From positions 1 through 52,081 of the forward strand of contig JAESUM010000081.1 of NCBI GenBank assembly GCA_016763075.1: a DNA stretch of 52,081 nucleotides, given 5' to 3'. The translations under genes were made by a program, and so were the position numbers. Source of the DNA: Pseudomonadales bacterium (GTDB lineage Bacteria; Pseudomonadota; Gammaproteobacteria; Pseudomonadales; JAHRWD01). Below the pieces are notes generated by a model. The model saw nothing but the letters and a program-made list of their open reading frames with translations. It was not told the origin of the DNA and did no database searches. Shown one piece after another: positions 1 through 8,194 of this stretch (position 1 is its first letter; every line of letters starts with the position of its first letter).

Positions 1-6
1 GGATGC

Positions 7-94
7 TCTCACAGTCTCACAGTCTCACAGTCTCACAGTCTCACAGTCTCACAGTCTCACAGTCTCACAGTCTCACAGTCTCACAGTCTCACAG
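7..94. repeat. Octanucleotide tandem array 1 (TCTCACAG, 11 copies)
   Basis: Eleven uninterrupted, identical copies of the 8-base unit TCTCACAG. The unit is not a multiple of three, so loss or gain of a copy shifts any frame through it. On the plus strand the array is open in all three frames. An ATG at 3 starts a 37-codon micro-frame that crosses the array and stops at TGA 114-116. On the minus strand the unit carries TGA. The window starts six bases before the array, so the upstream gene is unseen and the array could also be its tail. Confidence 0.97.
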
Positions 95-104
95 TCATGC
101 TGCT

Positions 105-176
105 ATGATGCAATGATGCAATGATGCAATGATGCAATGATGCAATGATGCAATGATGCAATGATGCAATGATGCT
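105..176. repeat. Octanucleotide tandem array 2 (ATGATGCA, 8 exact copies plus one variant)
   Basis: Eight perfect copies of ATGATGCA (105-168) are followed by a ninth ending in T instead of A. Ten bases separate it from the first array. Each unit contains two ATG triplets, and every plus-strand frame meets a TGA within 24 bases. It is therefore not the N-terminus of the next gene. It lies 26 bases upstream of the ATG at 202, where promoter spacing or the 5' leader would sit. Perfect identity between copies implies recent slippage or homogenisation. Confidence 0.97.
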
Positions 177-201
177 ATGATACTGGATTTTTGGCCCAGC
201 A

Positions 202-855
202 ATGACTACCAGTAAAACAGCCGCCCAGCAATCACAACCTACTATTCTCTCTTTTGTAAAAGACCTTCCCAATCTGTGTTCGTTGGCTGGACTGGCCTGC
301 ACACTATCAGCTATTTATTTCATTATTTTAGGCGTTTATGACGCCGCGATGATAGGTATGGTTTGGGCGGTAGCCTTTGATTGGGGGGATGGATTAATAG
401 CGCGAAAAATGAAAGGCAGGACAGGGGAAGACAGCACATTTGGGGGGCAGCTCGACGTGCTAATAGACATTGTGAGCTATGGGGTAACCCCTGCGATTCT
501 TCTTATGAGCTTTGGAAAATTCGAGCCAATATTTTTAATAGGTGCTTTTTTCATAGTAGCTGCAAGTGCAATAAGGTTAAGTTATTTCAGTACCTTTGGT
601 CTTTCTGGCGGCACCCAATACACAGGGTTAGCCCTTGATAACAATAGTTTGATTTTGGTTTTTGTTTTCATGTTCGAGTGCCTATTCACTCAAACCGTAT
701 TTGCTACGATTTTTTATATTACGGCTTTAGGGCTTGCGGTATTAAATGTCTCTCAAATAAAAACACCGAAGCTTTCTGGTAGCCCTGTCAACGTCTACGC
801 GCTGGCTGTTTATACGACGGCGATAACAGCCTTTTACGTATGGAAACTTGCATAA
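202..855 (+). CDS. CDP-alcohol phosphatidyltransferase family protein
   Basis: Integral membrane enzyme that joins a CDP-activated alcohol or diacylglycerol to an acceptor alcohol to make a phospholipid. The family signature is visible: D60, D63-G64, A67-R68, G81, D85 and D89, which bind the metal and CDP. About six hydrophobic segments follow. The text after the last Asp (VSYGVTPA) resembles phosphatidylserine synthases. One oddity is that the spacer between AR and the G-x3-D-x3-D half is 12 residues, where the classic pattern has 8. The ATG at 202 is chosen because the frame has a TGA at 178-180. No clear Shine-Dalgarno precedes it. The next gene encodes a cytidylyltransferase, so the pair probably makes and uses one CDP-alcohol. 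The alcohol (ethanolamine, glycerol, serine or other) cannot be read from the sequence. Confidence 0.88.
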   Translation: MTTSKTAAQQSQPTILSFVKDLPNLCSLAGLACTLSAIYFIILGVYDAAMIGMVWAVAFDWGDGLIARKMKGRTGEDSTFGGQLDVLIDIVSYGVTPAILLMSFGKFEPIFLIGAFFIVAASAIRLSYFSTFGLSGGTQYTGLALDNNSLILVFVFMFECLFTQTVFATIFYITALGLAVLNVSQIKTPKLSGSPVNVYALAVYTTAITAFYVWKLA

Positions 856-908
856 CAAATATCGAAAAAGAACGTATTATTTTGAACTGCAGAAACGAAG
901 ATAAAACC

Positions 909-1352
909 ATGATTGTATATACCGTTGGCACATTTGATCTGTTGCATGTAGGGCACCTAGCTTTACTAGAATATTGCAAAACCTTGGGAAGCGTAGTTGC
1001 GGTTGGTGTAGCTGCGGATGAGGTGGTGAGTTCCTACAAACCTCATGTGCCTGTTATACCACTCGAAGAACGAATCGAAATGCTACAAGCTTTACGGTGT
1101 GTCGATATCGTGCGCCCATACTTTGAGCTTGAATATGTATCAGGTTGCAAAGACATCGAACCAGATATCTTTGTAATTGGTGAGGATTGGGGGGATAAGC
1201 CACACAATGTAGCCGTTGAATCTTATTTGAAATCTGTGAAGAGCAAAATAATTCAGGTTAGTTACAGCCCTAAAACATCTTCTTCAAAAATTAAACAAAA
1301 CACCATTGCCCAATCACATCGAGGAGAATTTCTCGCCCAAGAGGTTGGATAG
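909..1352 (+). CDS. Cytidylyltransferase-like nucleotidyltransferase (glycerol-3-phosphate / phosphoethanolamine type)
   Basis: Small cytoplasmic enzyme of the HxGH nucleotidyltransferase superfamily, which forms CDP-alcohols from CTP and a phospho-alcohol. The N-terminus carries TVGTFDLLHVGH with the HVGH motif at residues 13-16, and the C-terminal third has TSSSKIK, matching the family ISSSxI/R motif. At 147 residues it is close to single-domain glycerol-3-phosphate cytidylyltransferases (about 130). An in-frame ATG at 840 would add 23 residues and overlap the previous gene. I prefer 909 because the family begins right at the beta strand leading into TVGTFD. It sits 53 bases after the phosphotransferase gene on the same strand, and the two likely form a pathway pair. 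Substrate is unassigned. Confidence 0.85.
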   Translation: MIVYTVGTFDLLHVGHLALLEYCKTLGSVVAVGVAADEVVSSYKPHVPVIPLEERIEMLQALRCVDIVRPYFELEYVSGCKDIEPDIFVIGEDWGDKPHNVAVESYLKSVKSKIIQVSYSPKTSSSKIKQNTIAQSHRGEFLAQEVG

Positions 1353-1491
1353 TCGTCATACGTATTGTGAATAGCGATGGCGCGTTAGGTCGGGCTAAGT
1401 TTGCGAAGCCCAACGCCCGTATTTTCAATCGATTGGGTAAGGTTCATGCTTCAATCGTCAGCCCACCTACGTATGGCTAAATAGACTAGGG

Positions 1492-3069
1492 CTACTCGGG
1501 CATCACTGGTTTTTTGCGCGAATAACCCATCATTAGTGCGGGAATGATCCCGATAAAAAACACAATGCCTATCACTACAAAAGCATCTCTGAATCCAAAC
1601 AGGGTCGCTTTTGCGTATATGACTTTGCCTAAGAAGTGAAATGAGCCAGCGGCAGCGGCTGAATCCGGTAACCCCATTTGGCCGTACAGACCTTTAATGG
1701 TGCTGAGCAACGAGGTGGTGCTGCTGTTGTCTGGTAGTTGTGTTGAGGCTAAGTGGTCTGAATGAAAGCCTATTCTGGTGGCCAAATAAACCGAGATCAG
1801 GTTGACCCCAAAGGAGCCACCAAGCTGGCGCATAAAGTTCACCACGCCGGAGGCTTGGCCAAGCATGGATGGTGGCAATGAGCTTACTGCGCCAACGCTA
1901 ACGGAGGGCATGATGAGCGTTAACCCTATGCGGCCCAATGCGATATAAAATGCCAGCAGAAGGAACGTGGTGCTGACGTCAACGTCGAACAACACCACGC
2001 AGGAGCCGCCAAAAATAATGAAGCCAATAATTATGGGGATATGTGCTGCAATTTTGTCCGAGGCAAACCCTGCAAGCGGGAACAGAAAACTCATCAGTAG
2101 CCCTGCGGGCATCAGCAACAGGCCGGCAAGGGTAGGGCTGTAGCCTAGCGTCGTCTGTACAAACAGTGGGATAAGATAGGTCGAGCCGAGCAATCCTGCG
2201 CCATAAATGAAGCTCACGCCTGATGCAGCGGTAAAACCAAGGCTCTTAAAAACACGCAGTTCAAGCAGTGCGTTATCGGTATACAATTCCCATAATACAA
2301 ATGCAACCGCGGATGCTGCGCCGGTAAATAGCAACGTAAGAATATAATCAGAGCCCCAACCAAAGCGTTGACCGTTGGTCAGCCCAATTAGCGTTGCACT
2401 TAAGAAAACGCCGAGCAATGCTAGGCCGAGCCAATCGAATGCTCGTACTGGGCCGGTGTCTTCGCGGTCCGGTAAGAACAGCATTCCGCAAACCATGCCG
2501 AAAATACAAAAGATGGGTGCTACAAAAAAGGTTGCACGCCAGTTGAATACATCGACCAATATGCCGCCAATAACGGGGCCAAAGGCTGGGGCTAGAATAA
2601 CGCCAATCCCGTAATAGCCCATAGCTTTGCCACGTTGGTCATCCGGAAAAACCCTAAACATGGTGAACATCGCCAGCGGTGCAAGTAGTCCCGCAGCTGC
2701 GCCTTGCATGATGCGGGCGAAGGTCAGTACGTCAATGTGGTTGCCGAAGCCGCCAATTAGCGAGCCCGCAATAAACAGGCCCATGGCCCAAACGTAGGTG
2801 TTGCGTTGCCCAAAAGCATGTACACACCAAGCGTTGACCAGCATGGTCGCGGTGTTGGCGGCAATAAACGCGGTGGACATCCACTGGCCTTGGTCTTGGC
2901 CTACGCCAAAGGTGCCCATAATATCTGGGATCGCTACATTCACCATGGTGGTGGATAACGCCGAGGCGAGCGTGCCCATCACCACGGTCATGGTGGCTAG
3001 CCATTTGTAGGACGGGCCGTACTGCTCAAAAAGTGATTCAGTCGTCCGTAATGTCAATGTCGACCTCAA
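1492..3069 (-). CDS. DHA2-family multidrug efflux MFS transporter (EmrB-like)
   Basis: Inner-membrane proton-driven exporter with about 14 hydrophobic segments over 525 residues, the length of the DHA2 (EmrB/QacA) family. The first helix reads TMVNVAIPDIMGTFG, the family hallmark. RIMQGAAAGLLAPLA and GIGVILAPAFGPVIGG correspond to motifs B and C of drug/H+ antiporters. It overlaps the end of the upstream membrane-fusion gene by 32 bases, so the two are translated as a unit. The start at 3069 is TTG. A second TTG at 3057 has GAGG six bases before it and may be the real start, giving 521 residues. With the HlyD partner it should form an EmrAB-TolC-like pump. The drug or metabolite exported is unknown. 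Confidence 0.92.
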   Translation of the reverse strand: MRSTLTLRTTESLFEQYGPSYKWLATMTVVMGTLASALSTTMVNVAIPDIMGTFGVGQDQGQWMSTAFIAANTATMLVNAWCVHAFGQRNTYVWAMGLFIAGSLIGGFGNHIDVLTFARIMQGAAAGLLAPLAMFTMFRVFPDDQRGKAMGYYGIGVILAPAFGPVIGGILVDVFNWRATFFVAPIFCIFGMVCGMLFLPDREDTGPVRAFDWLGLALLGVFLSATLIGLTNGQRFGWGSDYILTLLFTGAASAVAFVLWELYTDNALLELRVFKSLGFTAASGVSFIYGAGLLGSTYLIPLFVQTTLGYSPTLAGLLLMPAGLLMSFLFPLAGFASDKIAAHIPIIIGFIIFGGSCVVLFDVDVSTTFLLLAFYIALGRIGLTLIMPSVSVGAVSSLPPSMLGQASGVVNFMRQLGGSFGVNLISVYLATRIGFHSDHLASTQLPDNSSTTSLLSTIKGLYGQMGLPDSAAAAGSFHFLGKVIYAKATLFGFRDAFVVIGIVFFIGIIPALMMGYSRKKPVMPE

Positions 3070-4153
3070 CCATCATGCCGGGTTTTAGAAGTGCTTGGTC
3101 GCTATTTACGGAGATGCGAACCGGTATTCGTTGTGTGATTTTGGTGAAGTTGCCGCTTGGGTTGGGGCTAGGAATCAATGCAAACTGGCTGGTTGCCGCG
3201 GTGCCAATGAGTTCGACAGTGCCGCTGAATGTTTGGTCTGGGTAGGCATCCACGTGAATGTCTACGGCTTGGCCATTCCTAAGTTGGCTAATTTCAGATT
3301 CTTTGATGTTGGTGCTCACCCAAATATTGGCTGGGTCATGGATCAAGATTAAGCGCTGGCCGGGTGATACGTATTCTTGGTTGTGAACAAAGGTCTGATC
3401 TACCACACCGTTGATAGGGCTCAAAATGGATCGGTCTTGCATGTCTTTTGCGAGCTGCAGTTTTTGTATTTCTAGTGCTTTAAGGTTGTATTGCAGGGTT
3501 TCTATTTGGTCGTCGAACACTTCTACTTTTTGGCGTGTGGCAATGACTTCTGCATATGAAGCTTGAATAGAAATGGCTCTAGCCTGTGTGGCGCGGTGGT
3601 TTTCGCGTGCTTTGTTGGCAATGCTGCGGGCTTGCTCTAGCTGCCGCGTGGCAATCAACTTCTTTTTGGATAGCGCCAGTGCGCGTTGGTAATCGTTTTC
3701 GGCACGCTGCTTTTCATAGTGTGCTTCTTGAGCCTCAGCGGTCGAAACATCTAAGTTGGCTTTGGCATTGTCTACTTGGCTGGCGGTTTGGTTGTTTACA
3801 ATTTCACGCCTTGTTCGTTGTTCTTTTATTTGGGTTTCCATTGCGCGGATGCGGGCATCAAGTTCGAGGCTCCTGAGGTTGATAGATTCGCTGTCGAGCT
3901 GAGCTATAAGGTCGCCTTTTTTAATCAGCTGTCCTTCTGAAACACTAAATTTAACCAAGCGCCCGGGCACGGTACTGCTGATAAGCGTAATGGCAGATTT
4001 AACCCGTGCGTCAATTTCCGAAACATGAGACGAACGAAACATCAGCCATTGTGCAACTACATATACAACGATGATAGTGAGAAGCACCACAGCGGAAGTG
4101 ACAATGGTTTTACGCGTGTATTTACCCGTAGAAAGGTTTTCTGGTTCTGACAT
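3038..4153 (-). CDS. HlyD/EmrA-family membrane fusion protein of efflux pump
   Basis: Periplasmic adaptor linking an inner-membrane transporter to an outer-membrane channel. It has a short cytoplasmic N-terminus and one membrane anchor at about residues 17-38 (VTSAVVLLTIIVVYVVAQWL). The first lipoyl half-motif is VPGRLVKFSVSEGQLIKKGDLIAQLD. A long alpha-helical hairpin with many Gln/Glu/Ala/Arg follows (about 85-215), then the second lipoyl half, where SPINGVVDQ is visible, and a beta-barrel. Length 371 is typical of EmrA. It is the first gene of the pair with the MFS transporter. An imperfect palindrome about 195-230 bases upstream may be its operator. No regulator gene is adjacent. Confidence 0.92.
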   Translation of the reverse strand: MSEPENLSTGKYTRKTIVTSAVVLLTIIVVYVVAQWLMFRSSHVSEIDARVKSAITLISSTVPGRLVKFSVSEGQLIKKGDLIAQLDSESINLRSLELDARIRAMETQIKEQRTRREIVNNQTASQVDNAKANLDVSTAEAQEAHYEKQRAENDYQRALALSKKKLIATRQLEQARSIANKARENHRATQARAISIQASYAEVIATRQKVEVFDDQIETLQYNLKALEIQKLQLAKDMQDRSILSPINGVVDQTFVHNQEYVSPGQRLILIHDPANIWVSTNIKESEISQLRNGQAVDIHVDAYPDQTFSGTVELIGTAATSQFALIPSPNPSGNFTKITQRIPVRISVNSDQALLKPGMMVEVDIDITDD

Positions 4154-4346
4154 GGGTGCTCTCGGTTTTGTATTGTTTTTGTTTGGTGTTGATCAGCTTG
4201 CTGCAGGGCTGCGCCGCCAGTGAGCGAATCGCTAAGCGGGGAGTGTTAAAAAGGCGGTTTGTGTTTCGCCCTTGGTTTGCAGCTACAAACTATGAAAATT
4301 GCACTGCAATTACGTTGGGCGTTCACGTATAAAAGTAGGGCGTAGA

Positions 4347-4383
4347 AATAGTTCAATTACTAATAGATAGTATTGTAACTATT
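4347..4383. promoter_or_regulatory. Imperfect 37-bp palindrome, candidate operator of the efflux operon
   Basis: The outer arms AATAGTT and AACTATT are perfect inverted repeats. The inner TACT/AGTA pairs symmetrically around a central AATAGAT. The intervening four or five bases are only partly matched. It lies in the AT-rich zone between the acnB terminator and the efflux genes, about 195-230 bases before the emrA-like start. TetR- or MarR-type repressors often bind such dyads near pump promoters. The regulator is not in the window, so its role is inferred from position and symmetry only. Confidence 0.4.
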
Positions 4384-4450
4384 TTATTAGTTTTTATCCA
4401 TTACAGACTTTATGGCTATTGCTGGAGGGAGTTTATAAAACCAAGGTAAA

Positions 4451-4477
4451 AAAAACCCGCCAATTAGGCGGGTTTTT
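4451..4477 (-). terminator. Rho-independent terminator of acnB
   Basis: Perfect 11-base stem (AAAAACCCGCC / GGCGGGTTTTT) around a 5-base loop, 19 bases beyond the acnB stop. Read on the minus strand the GC-rich stem is followed by eight T, a strong intrinsic terminator for acnB transcription. Confidence 0.92.
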
Positions 4478-4495
4478 CTGTAGTGCTGTGGTGAG

Positions 4496-7084
4496 TTAGC
4501 CAACAACACTCACGTTTACGGTTGGAATGGCAACATTTTTAGCTTCTGAAACATAGTCCTGCATTTCGTCGAAGTTCAGGTACTTATAAATGTCATCAGC
4601 CATTGGCTCTAAGTCTTTTGCGTACTCCAAGTATTCTGCTGGAGTAGGCAGTTTACCCATAATTGCGGCAACAGCGGCTAGCTCTGCTGATGCAAGGTAT
4701 ACGTCTGCTTGATCACCAAGGCGGTTAGGGAAGTTACGTGTAGAGGTAGATACAGCCGTTGAACCCTTAGCGATTCGTGCTTGGTTGCCCATGCACAGCG
4801 AGCAACCTGGCATTTCGGTACGCGCGCCAGATTGAGCGAAGATATTATAAATGCCTTCTTCCATCAGCTGACGTTCATCCATTCGAGTAGGCGGTGCGAT
4901 CCAAAGCCGAGACTGGCTTGATCCAGCTTTATCTAACATGGTGGCTGCTGCGCGGAAGTGACCGATGTTGGTCATGCATGATCCGATGAACACTTCGCCA
5001 ATAGCTACGCCAGAAACTTCAGAAAGCGGTTTAACGTCGTCTGGGTCATTTGGGCAGCAAACCAAAGGTTCTTTGATTTCATTCAGATCGATCTCGATGA
5101 TCTCAAAGTATTCCGCGTCTGCATCGGGCTCCATCAGTTGTGGGTCAGCAATCCATTGTTCCATACCTTGAATACGACGTTCAATAGTACGAACGTCGCC
5201 GTAACCCTGAGAGATCATCCACTTCAACATGGTGATGTTGGAGTTGAGGTATTCAATGATGGGTTCTTTGTTAAGACGGATAGAGCAACCACCCGCGGAA
5301 CGTTCTGCTGAGGCATCGGAAAGCTCAAATGCTTGCTCAACCTTAAGGTCAGGCAGGCCTTCAATTTCAAGAATTCGACCGGAGAAAATATTCTTTTTCC
5401 CTTTCTTTTCAACAGTTAACAATCCTTTTTGAATTGCTGCGTAAGGTATAGCATTCACCAAATCACGTAATGTGATACCAGGCTGCATTTCACCTTTGAA
5501 ACGAATCAGTACTGACTCTGGCATATCCAGTGGCATCACACCGGTTGCAGCAGCAAATGCCACTAGGCCAGAACCCGCAGGGAATGAGATGCCGATTGGA
5601 AAACGCGTATGGGAATCACCGCCGGTACCCACGGTATCGGGAAGCAACATACGGTTGAGCCATGAATGAATGATGCCGTCGCCAGGACGCAGTGAAACAC
5701 CACCACGGTTCATAATGAAATCAGGCAGGGTGTGCTGAGTTTCGATATCAACAGGTTTTGGATAAGCAGCTGTGTGACAAAACGACTGCATCACCAAATC
5801 AGCTGAGAAGCCAAGGCAAGCCAGATCTTTCAATTCGTCACGGGTCATTGGGCCAGTAGTATCCTGGGAGCCAACGGTGGTCATGTGAGGTTCGCAATAG
5901 GTGCCCGGGCGAATGCCTTCAACACCACAAGCTTTGCCGACCATTTTTTGAGCCAGGGTAAAACCTTTGCCGGTATCGTTTACCGTGGTTGGGCGACGGA
6001 ATACTTCAGATGCCTCAAGGCCAAGCTCGTTACGTGTGCGCTCTGTTAAGCCACGGCCAATGATCAAAGGAATACGACCGCCAGCCTGAACTTCGTCAAG
6101 AATAACGTTCGACTTTAATGTGAATTCAGAAATCTTTTCGCCGGTTTCGTGGTTTTTAACTACGCCTTCGTATGGGTAAATGTCGATCACATCGCCCATA
6201 TTCATGTTGTCTACATCACATTCAAAGGGCAGGGCGCCTGCATCTTCCATGGTGTTGAAGAAGATAGGTGCGATTTTCCCGCCAATACAAATGCCGCCGC
6301 CTTTTTTGTTCGGTACGAATGGAATGTCATCACCCATGAACCAAAGTACGGAGTTGGTTGCAGATTTACGTGAAGAGCCGGTGCCAACTACGTCGCCAAC
6401 ATAGGCAATTGGGTGGCCTTTGCTTGCCAATTCTTTGATTTGAGCTTCAGGATTGGTAATGCCGTCGCGCTCAATTTTAAGCATCGCTTTAGCGTGCAAC
6501 GGGATATCCGGTCGAGACCAGGCATCTTGTGCTGGTGACAGATCATCGGTGTTGGTTTCGCCAGTTACCTTGAAAACAGTAACGGTAATGACTTCCTCTA
6601 CTTTAGGTCGGCTAGTAAACCACTCAGCATTGGCCCATGCATCAACCACTTGTTTGGCTACCGCATTGCCTGACTTTGATTTTTCGATTACGTCGTGGGC
6701 TGCGTCAAACATTAATAGTGTGTGGGATAACGCTTTGCCCGCAATCGGGGCTAGTTTTTCGTTATCGAGCAGCGCAATCAGCGGCTCGATATTGTATCCG
6801 CCTGCCATAGTGCCCAGCAGTTCGGTTGCCTTTTCAGCTGAAACCAGCGGTGAGCATGTTTCTCCATTGGCAACGGCGGTTAAAAAACCAGCCTTTACGT
6901 ATGCGGCGTCATCAACACCTGGCGGCACTCGATTAGTAAGCAGATCAATGAGAAGTTCTTCTTCACCAGCGGGTGGCTGTTTTAGCAGCTCGACCAATCC
7001 TGAAACTTGAGCAGCATCAAGGGGTTTAGGGACGATGCCTTCAGCGGCGCGTTCTTCTACATGTTTCTTATATGAGTCGAGCAC
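4496..7084 (-). CDS. acnB: Bifunctional aconitate hydratase B / 2-methylisocitrate dehydratase
   Basis: TCA-cycle enzyme interconverting citrate and isocitrate in the cytoplasm through a [4Fe-4S] cluster. At 862 residues it matches AcnB (E. coli 865). The N-terminal HEAT-like domain starts [17 protein letters not shown], followed by the swivelling domain ([16 protein letters not shown]) and the catalytic core. The cluster ligands are C703 (GSCMTNIG), C761 and C764 (PGCSLCMGN). [12 protein letters not shown] and the [11 protein letters not shown] substrate loop are present. Translation starts at ATG 7084 behind AGAGGTAAC-like sequence. A strong terminator follows. In this lineage AcnB also serves propionate breakdown and can bind its own mRNA when the cluster is lost. 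Neither role is shown here. Confidence 0.99.
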   Translation of the reverse strand: MLDSYKKHVEERAAEGIVPKPLDAAQVSGLVELLKQPPAGEEELLIDLLTNRVPPGVDDAAYVKAGFLTAVANGETCSPLVSAEKATELLGTMAGGYNIEPLIALLDNEKLAPIAGKALSHTLLMFDAAHDVIEKSKSGNAVAKQVVDAWANAEWFTSRPKVEEVITVTVFKVTGETNTDDLSPAQDAWSRPDIPLHAKAMLKIERDGITNPEAQIKELASKGHPIAYVGDVVGTGSSRKSATNSVLWFMGDDIPFVPNKKGGGICIGGKIAPIFFNTMEDAGALPFECDVDNMNMGDVIDIYPYEGVVKNHETGEKISEFTLKSNVILDEVQAGGRIPLIIGRGLTERTRNELGLEASEVFRRPTTVNDTGKGFTLAQKMVGKACGVEGIRPGTYCEPHMTTVGSQDTTGPMTRDELKDLACLGFSADLVMQSFCHTAAYPKPVDIETQHTLPDFIMNRGGVSLRPGDGIIHSWLNRMLLPDTVGTGGDSHTRFPIGISFPAGSGLVAFAAATGVMPLDMPESVLIRFKGEMQPGITLRDLVNAIPYAAIQKGLLTVEKKGKKNIFSGRILEIEGLPDLKVEQAFELSDASAERSAGGCSIRLNKEPIIEYLNSNITMLKWMISQGYGDVRTIERRIQGMEQWIADPQLMEPDADAEYFEIIEIDLNEIKEPLVCCPNDPDDVKPLSEVSGVAIGEVFIGSCMTNIGHFRAAATMLDKAGSSQSRLWIAPPTRMDERQLMEEGIYNIFAQSGARTEMPGCSLCMGNQARIAKGSTAVSTSTRNFPNRLGDQADVYLASAELAAVAAIMGKLPTPAEYLEYAKDLEPMADDIYKYLNFDEMQDYVSEAKNVAIPTVNVSVVG

Positions 7085-7425
7085 AGTGTTACCTCTTTAT
7101 GATTGAATTTGTTCCATTATTCTTTGCTGATGTAGCGGATTGCCAAGCTCAACAACAGTGCTTGTTAGTGCAACGCCTATAAATCAGTGTCGCGACTGTA
7201 AAACTGTTGAGCTGAGAGCCCCCGCATCTGTTGGCCTGGCGTCTATTTAACCTATGGTTACTCTACTAGTTACTAGACTAGTAGAAGCGCAGCGCGGCGG
7301 CTGAAAATCAGCATTAAAATTCAGGGCCCAAATTATACAGAAGAACGCGCTCAAGGTTAAGGGGTATGGTTGCTATAGGCTATGAACTGGTATAAAGTTC
7401 GCCCCCTTAAAATCCCGCAACATCT
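7085..7425. other. Divergent control region between acnB and tRNA-Ser
   Basis: No gene. It must hold the acnB promoter (minus) and the tRNA promoter (plus). A plausible plus-strand -10 TATAAA lies at 7391-7396 with a weak TTGCTA at 7370-7375, a short 15-base spacing. The notable structure is the CTACTAGT/ACTAGTAG dyad at 7263-7284. Confidence 0.6.
7263..7284. promoter_or_regulatory. Inverted repeat CTACTAGT-N6-ACTAGTAG upstream of acnB
   Basis: Perfect 8-base arms around TACTAG, which adds a third CTAG core. It sits about 180 bases upstream of the acnB start and 140 before the tRNA. The CTAG-rich make-up recalls operators of TrpR-like proteins, but the 7-base spacing of CTAG cores differs from the 8-base spacing of trp operators. 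A function as an operator is only inferred. Confidence 0.35.
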
Positions 7426-7515
7426 GGAGAGGTGTCCGAGTGGCTTAAGGAGCTCGCCTGGAAAGCGTGTATGGGTTAACACTCATCGAGGGTTCGAATC
7501 CCTCCCTCTCCGCCA
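7426..7515 (+). tRNA. tRNA-Ser(GGA)
   Basis: Class II tRNA of 90 bases with the CCA end encoded. The acceptor stem is GGAGAGG (7426-7432) / CCTCTCC (7505-7511), the discriminator is G, and CCA occupies 7513-7515. The anticodon loop CTGGAAA places anticodon GGA at 7460-7462. There is a long serine-type variable arm, then the T arm GGTTCGAATCC. It closely resembles other gammaproteobacterial tRNA-Ser(GGA). Oddity: the second pair of the anticodon stem (7454 and 7468) is T opposite T, where E. coli has A-T. Confidence 0.97.
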
Positions 7516-7765
7516 ATTAGCCTCGCTGTCCTAGCGTTCGCGAAGTGCAAACCATTAAGTCTTTAAAGATCAAAAGGTTAGAGTCCAGGTTGGGCTTGTA
7601 CACCGCACCTATATTTATTCACTCGGACACTCTCAATATGGCTAGGTGCCTTGGGCGGGAATGTTGCCGTTCACTTTGTCGATCTTCACTTAGCTAGACT
7701 AGCTAGGCACTGTTATTTCACGCAGCTTGGTTTAGATGTCAGATGGGATGTGGTCAGGGCGAGAG

Positions 7766-8194
7766 TTACTCGCAGGCTTCCTTATACACCCCGGAACGTT
7801 TAAGCGTTATTGTGCCGGTTCCGCTGTTTGGCGCAGTTAGTACCATTTCACTAGAATATGCTTTTCCATTAAAAAATATTTCTTGTATTCCGTGCATGTC
7901 TTCTCGGCAATTTACGTAGGCTAAGACGTGGCCCTTGGTGTTCTTGATTTGTTTTACTTAGCATGTAGAGTCGTTAGGCAAGATTTGATCTAAATTGCTA
8001 ATACAGTCTGAACGCACCCTTGTAATGTCTTCTATAACCGGAGTGAATCTTTCTAGATGTTCAGCAGATAACCCTTGTGTTGCTCCTGATCCGGTAGTTT
8101 CCCATTTCCCAAACATGAAGTTGCAATCATCAGCAAACACAGTGGTTGATGAAAATATAACGATGGCGGTTGCAACAATGGATGAGAATTTCAT
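7766..8194 (-). pseudogene. Small secreted cysteine-containing protein, interrupted by an in-frame TAA
   Basis: The reading frame opens at ATG 8194 with a clear signal peptide (MKFSSIVATAIVIFSSTTVFA, cut before DDC). It runs 78 codons to TAA at 7958-7960, after DSTC. The same frame then continues open for another 63 codons to a second TAA at 7766-7768, ending SGVYKEAC-E. The second half reads like protein: it has VNCRED and KEAC, which add cysteines to the three in the first half. The intact product would be about 142 residues, exported to the periplasm. I do not recognise the family. It could be a recent nonsense mutation, or the 78-residue product could still be made. Confidence 0.55.

Larger units (their letters stand above)
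4154..4495. other. Intergenic region between acnB end and efflux operon start
   Basis: No plausible gene. Both flanking units are on the minus strand, so this stretch holds the end of the acnB transcript (terminator 4451-4477) followed by the promoter region of the efflux operon. The middle (about 4345-4400) is very AT-rich and contains the imperfect palindrome listed separately. The part next to the efflux start codon is more GC-rich and shows no obvious structure. Confidence 0.7.

Noticed and set aside
7-176. CRISPR-like array
   Set aside because: The units are 8 bases with no spacers between them, and no cas gene is in the window. These are simple tandem repeats.
81-302. Minus-strand 73-codon frame through the second octamer array
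   Set aside because: It exists only because the repeat is open in all minus-strand frames. It overlaps the start of the phosphotransferase gene and has a low-complexity repeat product with no ribosome site.
840-908. Upstream ATG extension of the cytidylyltransferase
   Set aside because: The extra 23 residues precede the first conserved strand and overlap the phosphotransferase stop; family members begin at the ATG at 909.
6453-7010. 185-codon frame antisense to acnB
   Set aside because: Ser-rich shadow of a strongly conserved gene with no independent support.
7958-7960. Recoding (selenocysteine or pyrrolysine) at the internal stop of the small secreted gene
   Set aside because: The codon is TAA, not TGA or TAG, so known recoding does not apply. 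A nonsense mutation is simpler.
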